Shown here one piece after another: positions 24,164 through 41,240 of a stretch of 64,000 nucleotides of DNA (its first letter is position 1; each line of letters starts with the position of its first letter). The notes under the pieces are model-generated. The model saw only the letters and a program-made list of their open reading frames with translations. It did not search any database and was not told where the DNA came from. This DNA comes from Aphidius gifuensis. Taxonomy: Eukaryota > Arthropoda > Insecta > Hymenoptera > Braconidae. Where the stretch lies: contig NC_057788.1 of assembly GCF_014905175.1 (NCBI RefSeq), forward strand, positions 17,764,154 through 17,828,153, in the 5' to 3' direction. A program made the position numbers and the translations under genes.

Positions 24164-24678
24164 TTACAACTTCAACTTGGTTCTTCTCCAGTGACGTCTT
24201 TTGGCGTTATACCTGAAGGACACGGAAATATTAGTTAGTATTGATATCACCGAATTAAGAAATAAAGTATTTCCAGTCTTTGCACTAGATACAATTTTAA
24301 AAAAATAACACAAACATAACCTCAAAATAAACAATATAGTTTTGGAAAAATGACCACACTTGTAGCAGTAATATTAAAGAGTAAAACAAAGAAAATTCAT
24401 TGTTTTTTTTATAAAATATTAATATATTAAATTAATAGTGATTATCGTACCTGATAGTATTGCCTGTTCTCATTCTAACCCATTGTGGTATCGGACGATT
24501 TTGCTTAAGCTTTTTAGCAAGCTTACGTTTAATAATCAACGTCTTGTGAGCGGCCTGAAATTATTAAATGTTAATTAGAAACAATTACAAACTCAAAATA
24601 ATAAGTATTAAATGCACAGTAGTTAGGATTTAATTTCAAAATTTGGATTAAAAATTGAGAAAAAATAATACACACCAT
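24164..24678 (-). CDS. RpL39: Cytosolic 60S ribosomal protein eL39
   Basis: Three coding pieces on the minus strand: 24676-24678 (the ATG alone), 24451-24554 and 24164-24212. They encode 51 residues, the exact length of eL39. The protein is very basic, starting MAAHKTLIIKRKLAKKL and ending RYNAKRRHWRRTKLKL, and lines the exit tunnel of the cytosolic ribosome. The first coding exon supplies only the start codon (donor GTGTGT), so a translation-based finder would miss the gene. A pyrimidine-rich CTCTTTCATTTC stretch upstream of the ATG could be a 5' TOP transcription start. It converges with the mitochondrial uL22m gene. Confidence 0.95.
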
Positions 24679-24885
24679 AGTATCCTGTACGATGACAACA
24701 CGTGAAATGAAAGAGATTGTGACTGCTTCAGGCCTTCAATGCTTCCTTGGTCGACAAAATTAATAGACCTCGGTTTGTATCAATAAGAGGCATTAACTCA
24801 ACAGGAGAATAGTTATAAAGCGTCATCTAGTGGTCGAAGCATTCATAGAAGACTACAGATCGCGCGCGAGACACTGATAACATTA

Positions 24886-25347
24886 GCTGTGTTCGATGGT
24901 CGTCTCGGCTCAGTTCCGTCTCACTTACGGCTCACTTATGGCGCTAGCGACGTACGGTTGTTTGAAGAACTACAAAGGCACAAAATCTCAATACAGGTGC
25001 TTATCTATATCATCACTGTATTAATGCCCCAATAAATATTGTTTATTTACAGTGATGATATAGATAGGCACCTGTATTGAGATTTTGTTCCTTTGTAGTT
25101 CTTCAAACAACCGTACGTCGCTAGCGCCATAAGTGAGCTGCAGTCCAATTCACAGGGCAAATTTTATACAATTTAGGGCTTTTTTTGGCCGCTGATGGCG
25201 CTTGTTAAATTTTTTTTATATAGATTTCACATACAAAAGCTCCACAAGCGCCGCCAGTGGAGGAAAAAAGCCCTAAATTGTAATGCCCTGTGAATTGGAC
25301 TGCCGTAAGTGAGACGGAACTGAGCCGAGACGACCATCGAACACAGC
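24886..25347. mobile_element. TA-flanked MITE, family A copy 1, with nested element
   Basis: Long inverted arms begin GCTGTGTTCGATGGTCGTCT (24886) and end with the complement at 25347, with TA on both sides. The arms include GGCGCTAGCGACGTACGG and GATGATATAGATA. A CNG-family MITE (25141-25302) is inserted in the right arm; the intact arm is seen in copy 2 near 59345. Confidence 0.8.
25141..25302. mobile_element. CNG-targeting 162-bp MITE, copy B1
   Basis: Ends CAGTCCAATTCACAGGGC and its complement. Flanking triplets are CTG (left) and CCG (right). The empty site in family A copy 2 reads GTGAGCCGTAAG, consistent with a 3-bp duplication carrying one later substitution. Confidence 0.8.
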
Positions 25348-25372
25348 TATTAACTTTTAAGGCTTGTGACCA

Positions 25373-25823
25373 CTAGCATAGTTTTTCGACCAAGTTCTAT
25401 GCCATAGTACTATGGAAGAAAAAATTCACATATAACGGCTATAGGGCGGCGTTTTTATCGTTTCTGGAAATTGTTTCAGCTGTACCAACTTGCTTACAAA
25501 CACATAATAGATAAATAAAAATATAACCTTTCTTATTTGTTGACAATTTGATATTTTGACAGTCAATCATTATATATAGGTATGTACTATACATGTGTAA
25601 ATATAAACAAACAAATTTATTAACAACGCTAACTATTGTTGTTGTATTGTTTTAATGTTGGCTGTATCAAAAAAAAAAACTAGTGTGAAGTTAGCAGTTC
25701 TATGCTGAAAATGCTGCAGCATTTTTTCAACATAGTCCTCGGCGGCCATTTTCTGGTAAATTTCTAGTGAGATATAGTGACACAAGTGCTATGGCATAGA
25801 ACTTGGTCGTAAAACTATGCTAG
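25373..25823. mobile_element. MITE with ~40-bp inverted repeats
   Basis: The left end starts CTAGCATAGTTTTTCGACCA and the right end is its complement with one mismatch; the repeats extend through CAAGTTCTATGCCATAG. The ~450-bp interior has no open frame of note. Confidence 0.7.
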
Positions 25824-25825
25824 TA

Positions 25826-26638
25826 GGTGCTTTCTTTTGTGTATTTATTTCTTTTCGTGTTTATTTTTGCGCATGCGCAATTGAATGCGCAGTCAGCAAA
25901 AAGTCAGTTTGCAACAGCGTAGGACATAAGAGGCTGGATCCGCTATGTTTTAATTCTTATTTTTTGAAAATTATTTGTTCGACGCCACTGTTCTCTTCTC
26001 ATGTTTGCATAATATGCGCATGTGCATGGTCATGCGCATTGAAGTGAAAAAAAATAAATACACAAAAGAAAGCACCTTTTATTTTTTTTCCTATTTATTT
26101 TTGGCATGCGCAGTTGAATGCGCAATCAGCAAAAAGTCAGTTTGCAACTGCGTAAGACATGAGGGGTTGGATCGGCTATGTTTTAATTCTTATTTTTTAA
26201 GAATTATTTGCTCGACGCTACTGTTCTCTCCTTAAGTTTGCACCACTTGCGCATGTGCATGGTCATGCGCATTAGGATAAAAAAAATAAATACACAAAAG
26301 AAAGCACCTAATGGCCACATGCCTTTAAATTATTGCTACACGCCGATTATGATTCCTGACCATTGCGCATTCCTACTCTCAATATTAGGTGCTTTCTTTT
26401 GGGTGTTTATTTTTTTTCCTGTTTATTTTCGCGCATGCGCAGTTGAATGCGCAGTCGGCAAAAAGTCAGATTGCAACAGCGTAGGACATAAGGAGCTGGA
26501 TCAACCATGTTTTAATTCTTATTTTTTAAGAATTATTTGTTCGACGCCACTGTTCTCTTCTCATGTTTGCATAATATGCGCATGTGCATGTTCATGCGCA
26601 TTAAAGTGAAAAAAAATAAAAACACAAAAGAAAGCACC
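25826..26638. mobile_element. Array of three related ~250-bp MITEs (GGTGCTTTCTTTTGTG ends)
   Basis: Copies at 25826-26076, 26077-26308 (left end truncated) and 26388-26638 share ends GGTGCTTTCTTTTGTG/complement and interiors with GCGCATGCGC and GTTTGCATAATATGCGCATG. Outer ends of intact copies are bordered by TA. The third copy is inserted in a fragment of the 21524-type repeat (26325-26386). Confidence 0.8.
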
Positions 26639-26644
26639 TATTAA

Positions 26645-27131
26645 GGGATTACCCCCGCATATCTAGAGATCTCTAGGTCGACCTCTTGCGTATGAAATTT
26701 AGAAACATAATATTTCTATGAGTGCGAACGAGATAAAAAAGAAAGAGAAAATCTTGTTTCTCACTTCAACTTGAGTATTTAGACAAAGACAAAAATTTAT
26801 TTTTATTTATTGTAAAATAAAAAGGTCTCAAAGCCCTATTAATTTTTATATCAAAACTTTCCTTATTGTTTCCTCTATCTATCTGTAGTTTTTGAAAAAG
26901 CTATCTGCGTTTTCCATAAAATTGCTAACCAGGTTTCTAAAAACTAAACCGGACTCTCCATAAGAACCTATGTATAACCTTCAAAAAAGTAGCCTACTTT
27001 AGTAATTAATTACTAAGTAATTAGCTACAAGAAAATTATCAAAAAATTTGAGCGTATGTATTATTATTTCATTAATCTGCTCAAAAAATTTCAAGGCTCT
27101 ATCTGCGTTTTTGATTGGTGATGGTAATCCC
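26645..27131. mobile_element. TTAA-flanked element, copy 2
   Basis: Starts GGGATTACC and ends GGTAATCCC, with TTAA directly outside both ends (26641-26644, 27132-27135). The right part shares recognisable sequence with the right part of the 410-2152 element, such as CATAAGAACCTATGTATAAC versus CATAAGAGCCCATGTTTAAC. No coding sequence. Confidence 0.65.
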
Positions 27132-27135
27132 TTAA

Positions 27136-27996
27136 GGAACAATTCGATCAGGTTCGATCAGCAAGAGTATATGCTTAACATCTAAAAATAACGGCAACTT
27201 GAAATATTAATTAAAAAAAAGAAAGCATTATCACAAAAAAACGTTTTTTTTAATAAAAAGGTGTATTACTATCTCAATTATCTATTTTATAAATTTCATA
27301 GCATTGACACCATTTTTAATTTAGCCGAATTGTACCTCAATTGGACAACCCTCAATGAGATTTTATTGTTTATTCTAATTTTTCAAATTACCTTGACTCC
27401 AAAAAAAAAAAAAAAATTCAATTAAAAAAGTCTGAACTGCCTGCACCTATAAATTTTAATTAATTGGTGATAATTAAACCATCAACTCTAAAAGAACTTC
27501 AACTTTACTCCAATATTCTCCAAAAAAACTTCTATAGAATAAGTATAATAGTTTATTCTAGATTCACCAAACCTAGGCTAATTAGATATGAACCTTATAA
27601 CTTTCTCTGCATTTTAGTGCTCCGTTAGATATTTCTTAATAAATCTTCAAATAAAAGCCAATAGTACAAATGATAAAACTGATAATTTATTGTAAGAAAC
27701 AAATCAACAAAATATTTTGATAAGCAATTCATTAGAAAAAACATGCAAGAAATAGTTGGTGTTTCTTGACTGAACCTGATCATAAGAATAAAGATAATTT
27801 GTAACGATGCTTAGGCTGGCTGCCATAATTTTTTTTTTTTCTAATTTTTTTTTAATTGATTTTTATTCAATAGTTTTTAATATGAATAAAATATTATGTA
27901 AGTCATGTTAAAATTGGATTTTCAGAATGATAATTTTTTCATATAATTCTCTTGTGTTGATTGAAATTGGAGATAAATGCAGTTTATTTGTTCGTT
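27136..27996. repeat. Dispersed-repeat fragment and Nap1 downstream region
   Basis: 27420-27620 is the complement of the repeat at 21378-21540 (shared TTGGAGAATATTGGAGT in that orientation). The rest is AT-rich and includes the probable Nap1 3' UTR. Confidence 0.5.
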
Positions 27997-29697
27997 TTAC
28001 TGTTGTTTACACTCTTGCCCATCAGCAGATATTTTTTTTTGTACATTTTTTTTTTGTCCACCAGTTGGAACTTCATTATCTTCTTCATCGATGTCTTCAT
28101 CAGAATTTTCCTCATCTTCATCATCCTCTTCATCTTCGAATTCGTCACCTTCATCTTCGAGACCTTCACCTGAAGTAACCAGAAAAATTAAACATCAATG
28201 GTACAGTTTTCAATGAATTTAATTTATTTTTCGAATTGATATTTAAAATAACAATAATTACCAGTAAAGTACAAGACAGCACGTGGAACGATTCGTTCAC
28301 GAATATAATGACCAATTTCGAAGTCACTTGTCATTAAAGCCTGGAGATCTTCATCAAGTTCAGCTTCTGGGTCTTCTGGAACTGAAAATTTAAAAAAGTG
28401 TAAATTTTAAAAATTGAAAGTAGAAAAAAAAAAAAAAAATACTCTTTTAAATCAGGCGTTATTGATTGGAAGATATAGATTTGAAAAAAATAGGTTAATT
28501 ATATAATCAACATTCAGATTATACCCAAAGTTTAACGATCTCATTTGGCATTTAACATCCGATCAATTTTAAATAATATCATTAGTGACATGCTAAAAAT
28601 ATTGCTCAAGTCAATTCTAAAATCAAATTGTTAATAATAAAATACTTACCAACTGGTGGAGTAAAAAAGTTGAAGAATGAGTCATTTTGTACAACCTTGG
28701 TAACTGAACGCATTGCACCACGTGACTTGTGTTTTTGATTTTTCTTGATTGTTTTAACTGTTACATTTTTCCCTTTTTTCCAATCAATTGTACAACCAAC
28801 ACTCTTGTATATTTCAGGTCCCTCAAAACCAAACGGATCATCTTCCTCGGGTGTACATTTCATAAAATATTCCTTGGTAAGAACTGAGTTTGAAAAATAT
28901 TCATTTGGCTCAAAGTGAAACTCAAGAACAAAGCCCTTCAAAAAAAAAAAACGCAATCCGTTAATTAAAAAATAATAATTACATTTAAATATTTATACAC
29001 AAAAGCATTATCAAGAATTGATAAAAGTAAAATTACCATTGGGTTTAAGCCTTCCAAGAATATTACTTGGATATCATAAAGATGTTTAAGAATTGGTTCA
29101 TCATGTTCCTGAATCATTTCAGCAAGCATACCAACATTTCTGAATATGGTTAACCAGAAATCGGGAATACCCTTAGTATCTTTGTTTTGTTCTTCAACTT
29201 TACCATCTGTAACCTTGACTTTTTTTTGGAGATCATCAGTGAGTTTTTCCTCCTCATCTTCATCATCGCTCTTCCATTCGCACTCTTCATCTGTTGGCTC
29301 ATAGACACCAGCAACTATTTTACTTCTTTTATCGTAAACACTTGCATTCATTTGATGATATTTTGCCTCCAATGCATGTACTTCTTCGTAGAATTTTGCC
29401 TCGAGATTAACAGAGACGAGTTGAAGTTGCTTTAATGCTTTAATTTTGCGTTTTACTGGTTCTGAAAGATTCTGTAAATTAAATAAAAAATATTAATTCA
29501 TTTTTTTTTAATAATTAGATAATATTTGAATATACTATTTTTTACATTAAATTTTCAATTACCTCCATTTCTGCAGCCATACGAAAACGATTTCGCAAAG
29601 CAGCAAGTACTTCTGATGGATTGTACATGGGAACCTTTGAATCATCATCTTCAATTGATTCCATGTCACTGCTGTCTGCTCTTTCTGGATCTGTCAT
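27997..29697 (-). CDS. Nap1: Nucleosome assembly protein 1 (NAP family histone chaperone)
   Basis: Five exons on the minus strand (29563-29697, 29037-29471, 28650-28935, 28262-28381, 27997-28169) join to 382 residues. NAP1 binds H2A-H2B and H3-H4, shuttles them to the nucleus and helps deposit and exchange them in chromatin. The NAP fold is evident from LSEPVKRKIKALKQLQ, the long dimerisation helix (LEAKFYEEVHALEAKYHQ), the core LEFHFEPNEYF and GPEIYKSVGCTIDWKKGKN, and the SRGAMRSVTKVVQNDSFFNFF segment. A Glu/Asp-rich tail follows. The last four residues are CKQQ (Cys379), a CaaX-type end known in vertebrate NAP1L1. The 5' end faces the TMEM131 gene about 2 kb away. Confidence 0.95.
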
Positions 29698-30596
29698 GGC
29701 ACTATTTGACCATCAGGGTAAAGAAACAACAAGGGCAAATCGAACAGAAATAAACCGAAAAAAAAAAAAAACCAATTAAAAAACAAACATAAATAAATAA
29801 TGAATACTTTGGAAGGTAGAAGAGCTTGAAAAAGGTAATTATAAACGCGAAACTATGTTTTTTTCATCTCATTTTAAAAAATATTAAAGCCACTTCAAAG
29901 CTCTTTTTTTTGTACACGAAAAATTGTAATATTTTAAAAGTTGAACATGAATTATTTATAAATCTGTGTAATTTAGACAATCAATTCAAAAATAAAAGTA
30001 GACTTGTAAAAAGATAAATAAAAAAATCAAGAAACAAATAATACAAAAGAAAAAAAAATTTTATAACCTGACTTTTCATGCACATGGAGAATACTTCAGT
30101 CACGTTTTTTAACATGTTAAGCTCTAATAAATTAATGTTAATATCACGACAAACATTTGTTAATCCCAAATAAAATTTCATAATGTATAAGTATCAAAAT
30201 ATAAAATTAATAATTTACCTTATTATTTCAAATTAAGTAGTATTTTATTATAAATTTTAATTCTTCCGACTAACGTTCGTCGATACCAAACAGGAATGTT
30301 GTGCAAAATAAGTGCTGATAGTTGATACGACGGGCAGTCGGGCACAGACGGGCACGGGCACAATAGAGATTTAGAGAAAGAAAAAAAAAAAAATTTTACA
30401 TATATCCTACAAAGAAACTTCCTGTTAGAGTTCCCTCCAAATGTGCGCGCGTCGCAGGTTAGTCAGCAACATACGTCAGTAATATAAACACCAGCATTAC
30501 CAATGGCGCGCGAGAGACAGCGAGACTCGAGAGAGAGAACAAATGAGAACAAAAATATAATAATAATAACGTAGTAGTAGGCCCAAAAAGACTAGA
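29698..30596. promoter_or_regulatory. Nap1 5' flank
   Basis: Contains the Nap1 5' UTR; an in-frame TAG lies just upstream of the chosen ATG. GC-richer patches near 30285-30360 and 30440-30520 (with GCGCGC words) may hold the promoter. The exact start site is not visible. Confidence 0.35.
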
Positions 30597-30806
30597 GGTG
30601 CGTTCTTTCGCTAGCGGGAGCCTGCGGGTATCCCCACCTCTAACGATCCCTCTCTACTTTTTTTCCCTTTTTTCTTCTGATTTGCGTGGAATTGGAAGCG
30701 CAGTAACGAAATTTCACGCAAGTTAGAAAAAGAAAGGGAAAAAGAGTAGAGAGGGATCGCTAGAGGTGGGGATACCCGCAGGCTCCCGCAAGTCAAAGAA
30801 CGCACC
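30597..30806. mobile_element. 210-bp MITE, GGTGCGTTCTTTCGC ends, copy 1
   Basis: Nearly the whole unit is two inverted arms containing GGGAGCCTGCGGGTATCCCC and AGCGATCCCTCTCTACT-like sequence. A second 210-bp copy lies at 50935-51144 with very few differences by eye. The right flank is TA; the left is GA, probably a mutated TA. Confidence 0.85.
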
Positions 30807-30883
30807 TAATGTTTCTACCATATATGTAGTATTACATATATGGTTTCTACATAGTCTTTGATAGTCTTCTTGAGTAAGCCGTA

Positions 30884-31075
30884 GGGATATTTTTTCATGG
30901 CGGATTTTCTGGCGGATTCCCACCTCCACTACATGTCCCTTCTTTTTTTTACTCCTACTTTGAGCGCTTGAGCTCCCCTTCTTAACGTTCAACGTTCAAA
31001 GAAGGGATAAAAAAAAGAAGGGACATGCAGTGGAGGTGGAAATCCGCCAGAAAATCCGCCATGAAAGAATACACC
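30884..31075. mobile_element. ~192-bp MITE with TTTCATGGCGGATTTTCTGG arms
   Basis: Arms starting GGGATATTTTTTCATGGCGG and, from the other side, GGTGTATTCTTTCATGGCGG fold onto each other through CCACCTCCACT and AAGAAGGG. TA precedes the left end and TTA follows the right end. Confidence 0.75.
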
Positions 31076-31664
31076 TTATGACGTATGTATGCATGTATTT
31101 ATGTATGTACGTGTACAAAAAAATCATTGAAAATTATCATGCATCAAAATATTGTGATGAAAAGTTGAAAAATGTGTATATTTATTATGTGAATTAATTA
31201 GACATTCAAATAATGACGTATTGTGGTTAGTTTGAAAAATTATTAATTAATAACATCTGGTGTTGTTCTTCAATGATTTAAAAACTATTATGGATTGTTC
31301 AATAGAAAAATAATCGATATTGCAAAAATTCTGATACACATAATATCAATATACATATAATAATCATTAATCATTCCCCTCATCCTCTTTAACCCCACAT
31401 GTCACGTCATAGATATAGATATATATAGGTATATATATATGGTATATTTATATTTTTTTTATCATCTACCTCCCTCCCGAAACCTCTTCACATTACCATC
31501 TTTACCACTACTACAAACCTCCAGTTATAACTTAAGCAATGGCCAAATACTGCTTAAACATTATATTTTTTCACGGGGATTAAATGATAAGTTCTTGACT
31601 AAAAAAATTATATTTTAAATGTTTTCAGTTATTCAACTTATTCAAGATAATAAGCAATAATATT
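31076..31664. promoter_or_regulatory. TMEM131 5' flank
   Basis: AT-rich sequence with a TA-rich tract near 31420-31450. It includes the probable 5' UTR of the TMEM131 homologue. No other gene is supported. Confidence 0.35.
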
Positions 31665-38840
<7,176 letters not shown>

Positions 38841-39581
38841 AAATATTTTTTTTTATCAAAAAGTAATAATTAAATGATTGTGATAAGAATAATTTTTTTT
38901 TGTTTTTTTTTCTTAACAAAAAAAAAAAAAAGTGACGGTTGTGATAATCACATATTTGATTTTAGGTACTTGATGTATTACAAAGCAGAAGTAAAAAAAG
39001 GCAAAAAAAAAAGTATTTAAATTTAAAATTATATACGTAAATGACAAAATAAATTATGTTCGTAACATAATTTTAATAAAGAATGAATTATTTCTTGAAT
39101 TTTTTTTTTTAAAAAAAGTTATTTAGTTTTCCGCACACACGTATAATGAATTTTTTTTTTCTTCTTAATTATTTAAATCACATTGATTAATAAATTTTAT
39201 TGTTCAAATCTATTTAATAATTTTTTTGAATATTTATTCAAGTTGTTATTTTTTCATACATTGTATAAAAATATTGATAATTGGTTTTATTAATTTAAAA
39301 GTACAGCCTATAAAGAAATTGTAATAAATTGGAATTTAAAATGTGCAAACAATTTTAACTGCTACTGATGCATTGTTTGAAATAACACAAAAATAAAATG
39401 TGAACAAGTTATCCACCCGAAACTATTGATCTTGATTACTCGTAGTTATGTACCTACTGTGTAAGACTGTTATTTCTTGTGTTAAAATAAAACCCAAAAG
39501 CTGATAAATAAATAAATTATTTATTGATTTTAAAACGCCAAGTGAATTTTTTTGTCAATATTTTTATCAGATTTATTGTTT
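38841..39581. other. Convergent intergenic region between TMEM131 and CFAP97-like genes
   Basis: AT-rich, with several AATAAA-type words on both strands (for example near 39390 and 39487). It holds the two 3' UTRs and no coding sequence. Confidence 0.5.
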
Positions 39582-40206
39582 TTATACATTTAACATTTGT
39601 CCAACAGATCTTTTTTTTTTTTTTCCTGACAGTGAACTAGATTTAACATTTTGAATTCTCCTCAGCAGATCCTTAAAAAAAAAAAAAATTAAGCAATTAA
39701 AATTAACGATGAATGTTAACATATGATTAATAATTATTCTCAAATACCAAATTGTCTTCTTCAATTTTTTTCTGCAGCCTACTTCTATTAATTCCCGAAC
39801 TACTGGGTCTAAGATTCGTTTGACTTAACACACATTTAGAATTTTTTTGCTGTTCCATTATTTTTCTCAAAAGTAATTGATTGTCCCTTTCAATTCTCAT
39901 AGTTTCTGTGTTTGTAAAGCTCATATTTTTTCGACGTTGATTACAACTAGAGCTATCTCGAGATACAGGGGACAAAAAACATCTTACTGGTCTTTCCGGT
40001 ATTTTCGTTGATTGATCAGAGACAAAAGAGGAAGTTACATCAGTGATCAGTGATGATCTCGCTGTAATATTTGTCATCGCTGATTGTTCATCAAAGTCAT
40101 CGTTCCAGATTGACTCGTCACTATATGAGTAATTATCATCTTCATTTCGAATTTCTTCTTCACTATTATTGTGATACTTTTCAACTGACTGACTTCGACT
40201 AAACAT
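39582..40206 (-). CDS. CFAP97 / hemingway-type domain protein (KIAA1430 family)
   Basis: Two exons on the minus strand, 39748-40206 and 39582-39671, join to 182 residues. The first half is acidic and Ser-rich (EEEIRNEDDNYSYSDESIWN). The second half carries the CFAP97 signature: KNMSFTNTETMRIERDNQLL then, across the splice, EEDNLDLLRRIQNVKSS. In vertebrates and Drosophila (hemingway) such proteins are needed for motile cilia or sperm flagella; a similar role here is inferred. The splice choice (TTG/GTATTT to AAG/GATCTG) is supported because it restores the second half-motif. The protein is short for the family and may be a testis-type paralogue. Confidence 0.75.
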
Positions 40207-41240
40207 GATTATTCCAAAATGATATAATTATTTGACAAATATCAAGAATAAATTTAAATTGGAAGAATAATATAATGAAGAATAGGTATATTTTTATATA
40301 AATAATAATAAATGTCAAGAACTAGTAACCATGACAACGATTATGTAAAGAAAACACGCTCGGAAATCGTTCAAGGCAAGTACATGTCTCATGCTATTTA
40401 AATATTCACCCTTGGAGTCCGTTCAGAAACATTCTCATTTCGTGACTTTTGTTTTTGTCGTGGTCATAAAGACTGATAAAGACTTGGTCTGGTCAAGCTA
40501 CCAAGCTATGATTTTTAAATTAACTTTGTTGTGGAGGATAAAAAAAAAAAATTTATAGTCAGTCATACATATGTATATACAGAAAAACAAATAAATTCCA
40601 TACTTTCGGCACTCCTGTTTATTGATGAAAAATTTTTTTATATAAAATAACTTCAAGCTTATGTATCGACTATTTAGAAAATTATATATCGATAATAAAA
40701 ATTAATCTTGTAAGTTTTTATTCGATTATTTTCAGTTATAAAGTAAAATTTAATTAACAAATAAAATTTTTTTATAAATAACGCCATAATAAATGAATTC
40801 TCTCTTTTATACTATAGTTTCAATAGACATTATCAACAATAGTGAAAAAATAATAACTAATTTTTATCAATTATACAAACGCAATAATATATTAGTGTTG
40901 AAATAAATACTATATGTTGGATTTAAGGACGGACATAATACGAACATTTCAACAATCCTGGACATATTTGACTGATTTTTTGGAAAATTTAAATACATCC
41001 GTTTCTTGTCTAATCGTTTGATGGACTTACAATAATTGTTGACCTGGCCCGAATGTTGAACGCTTATGGCTGGCTCTTAGAGTATTCAATAATAACATAT
41101 AAAATTAAGAAAAATGATCAAAATTATTTTTGTTAGAAGTTGTCTATGGTTTTTTATCCAGGGCAACAAAAAGAAAAAGAAATCATATCAAAATAAATAT
41201 ATTGAAGTTTCAACTTGAAATTATGAAAACTTGATAACTT
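40207..41240. other. Intergenic AT-rich region
   Basis: Covers the 5' flank of the CFAP97-like gene and the 3' flank of the AIFM3-like gene. No repeats with clear ends and no coding exon recognised. Confidence 0.5.

Noticed and set aside
25817..26609. Three similar small frames with ACAxECAxxKKS motifs
   Set aside because: Translations of the tandem MITE copies.
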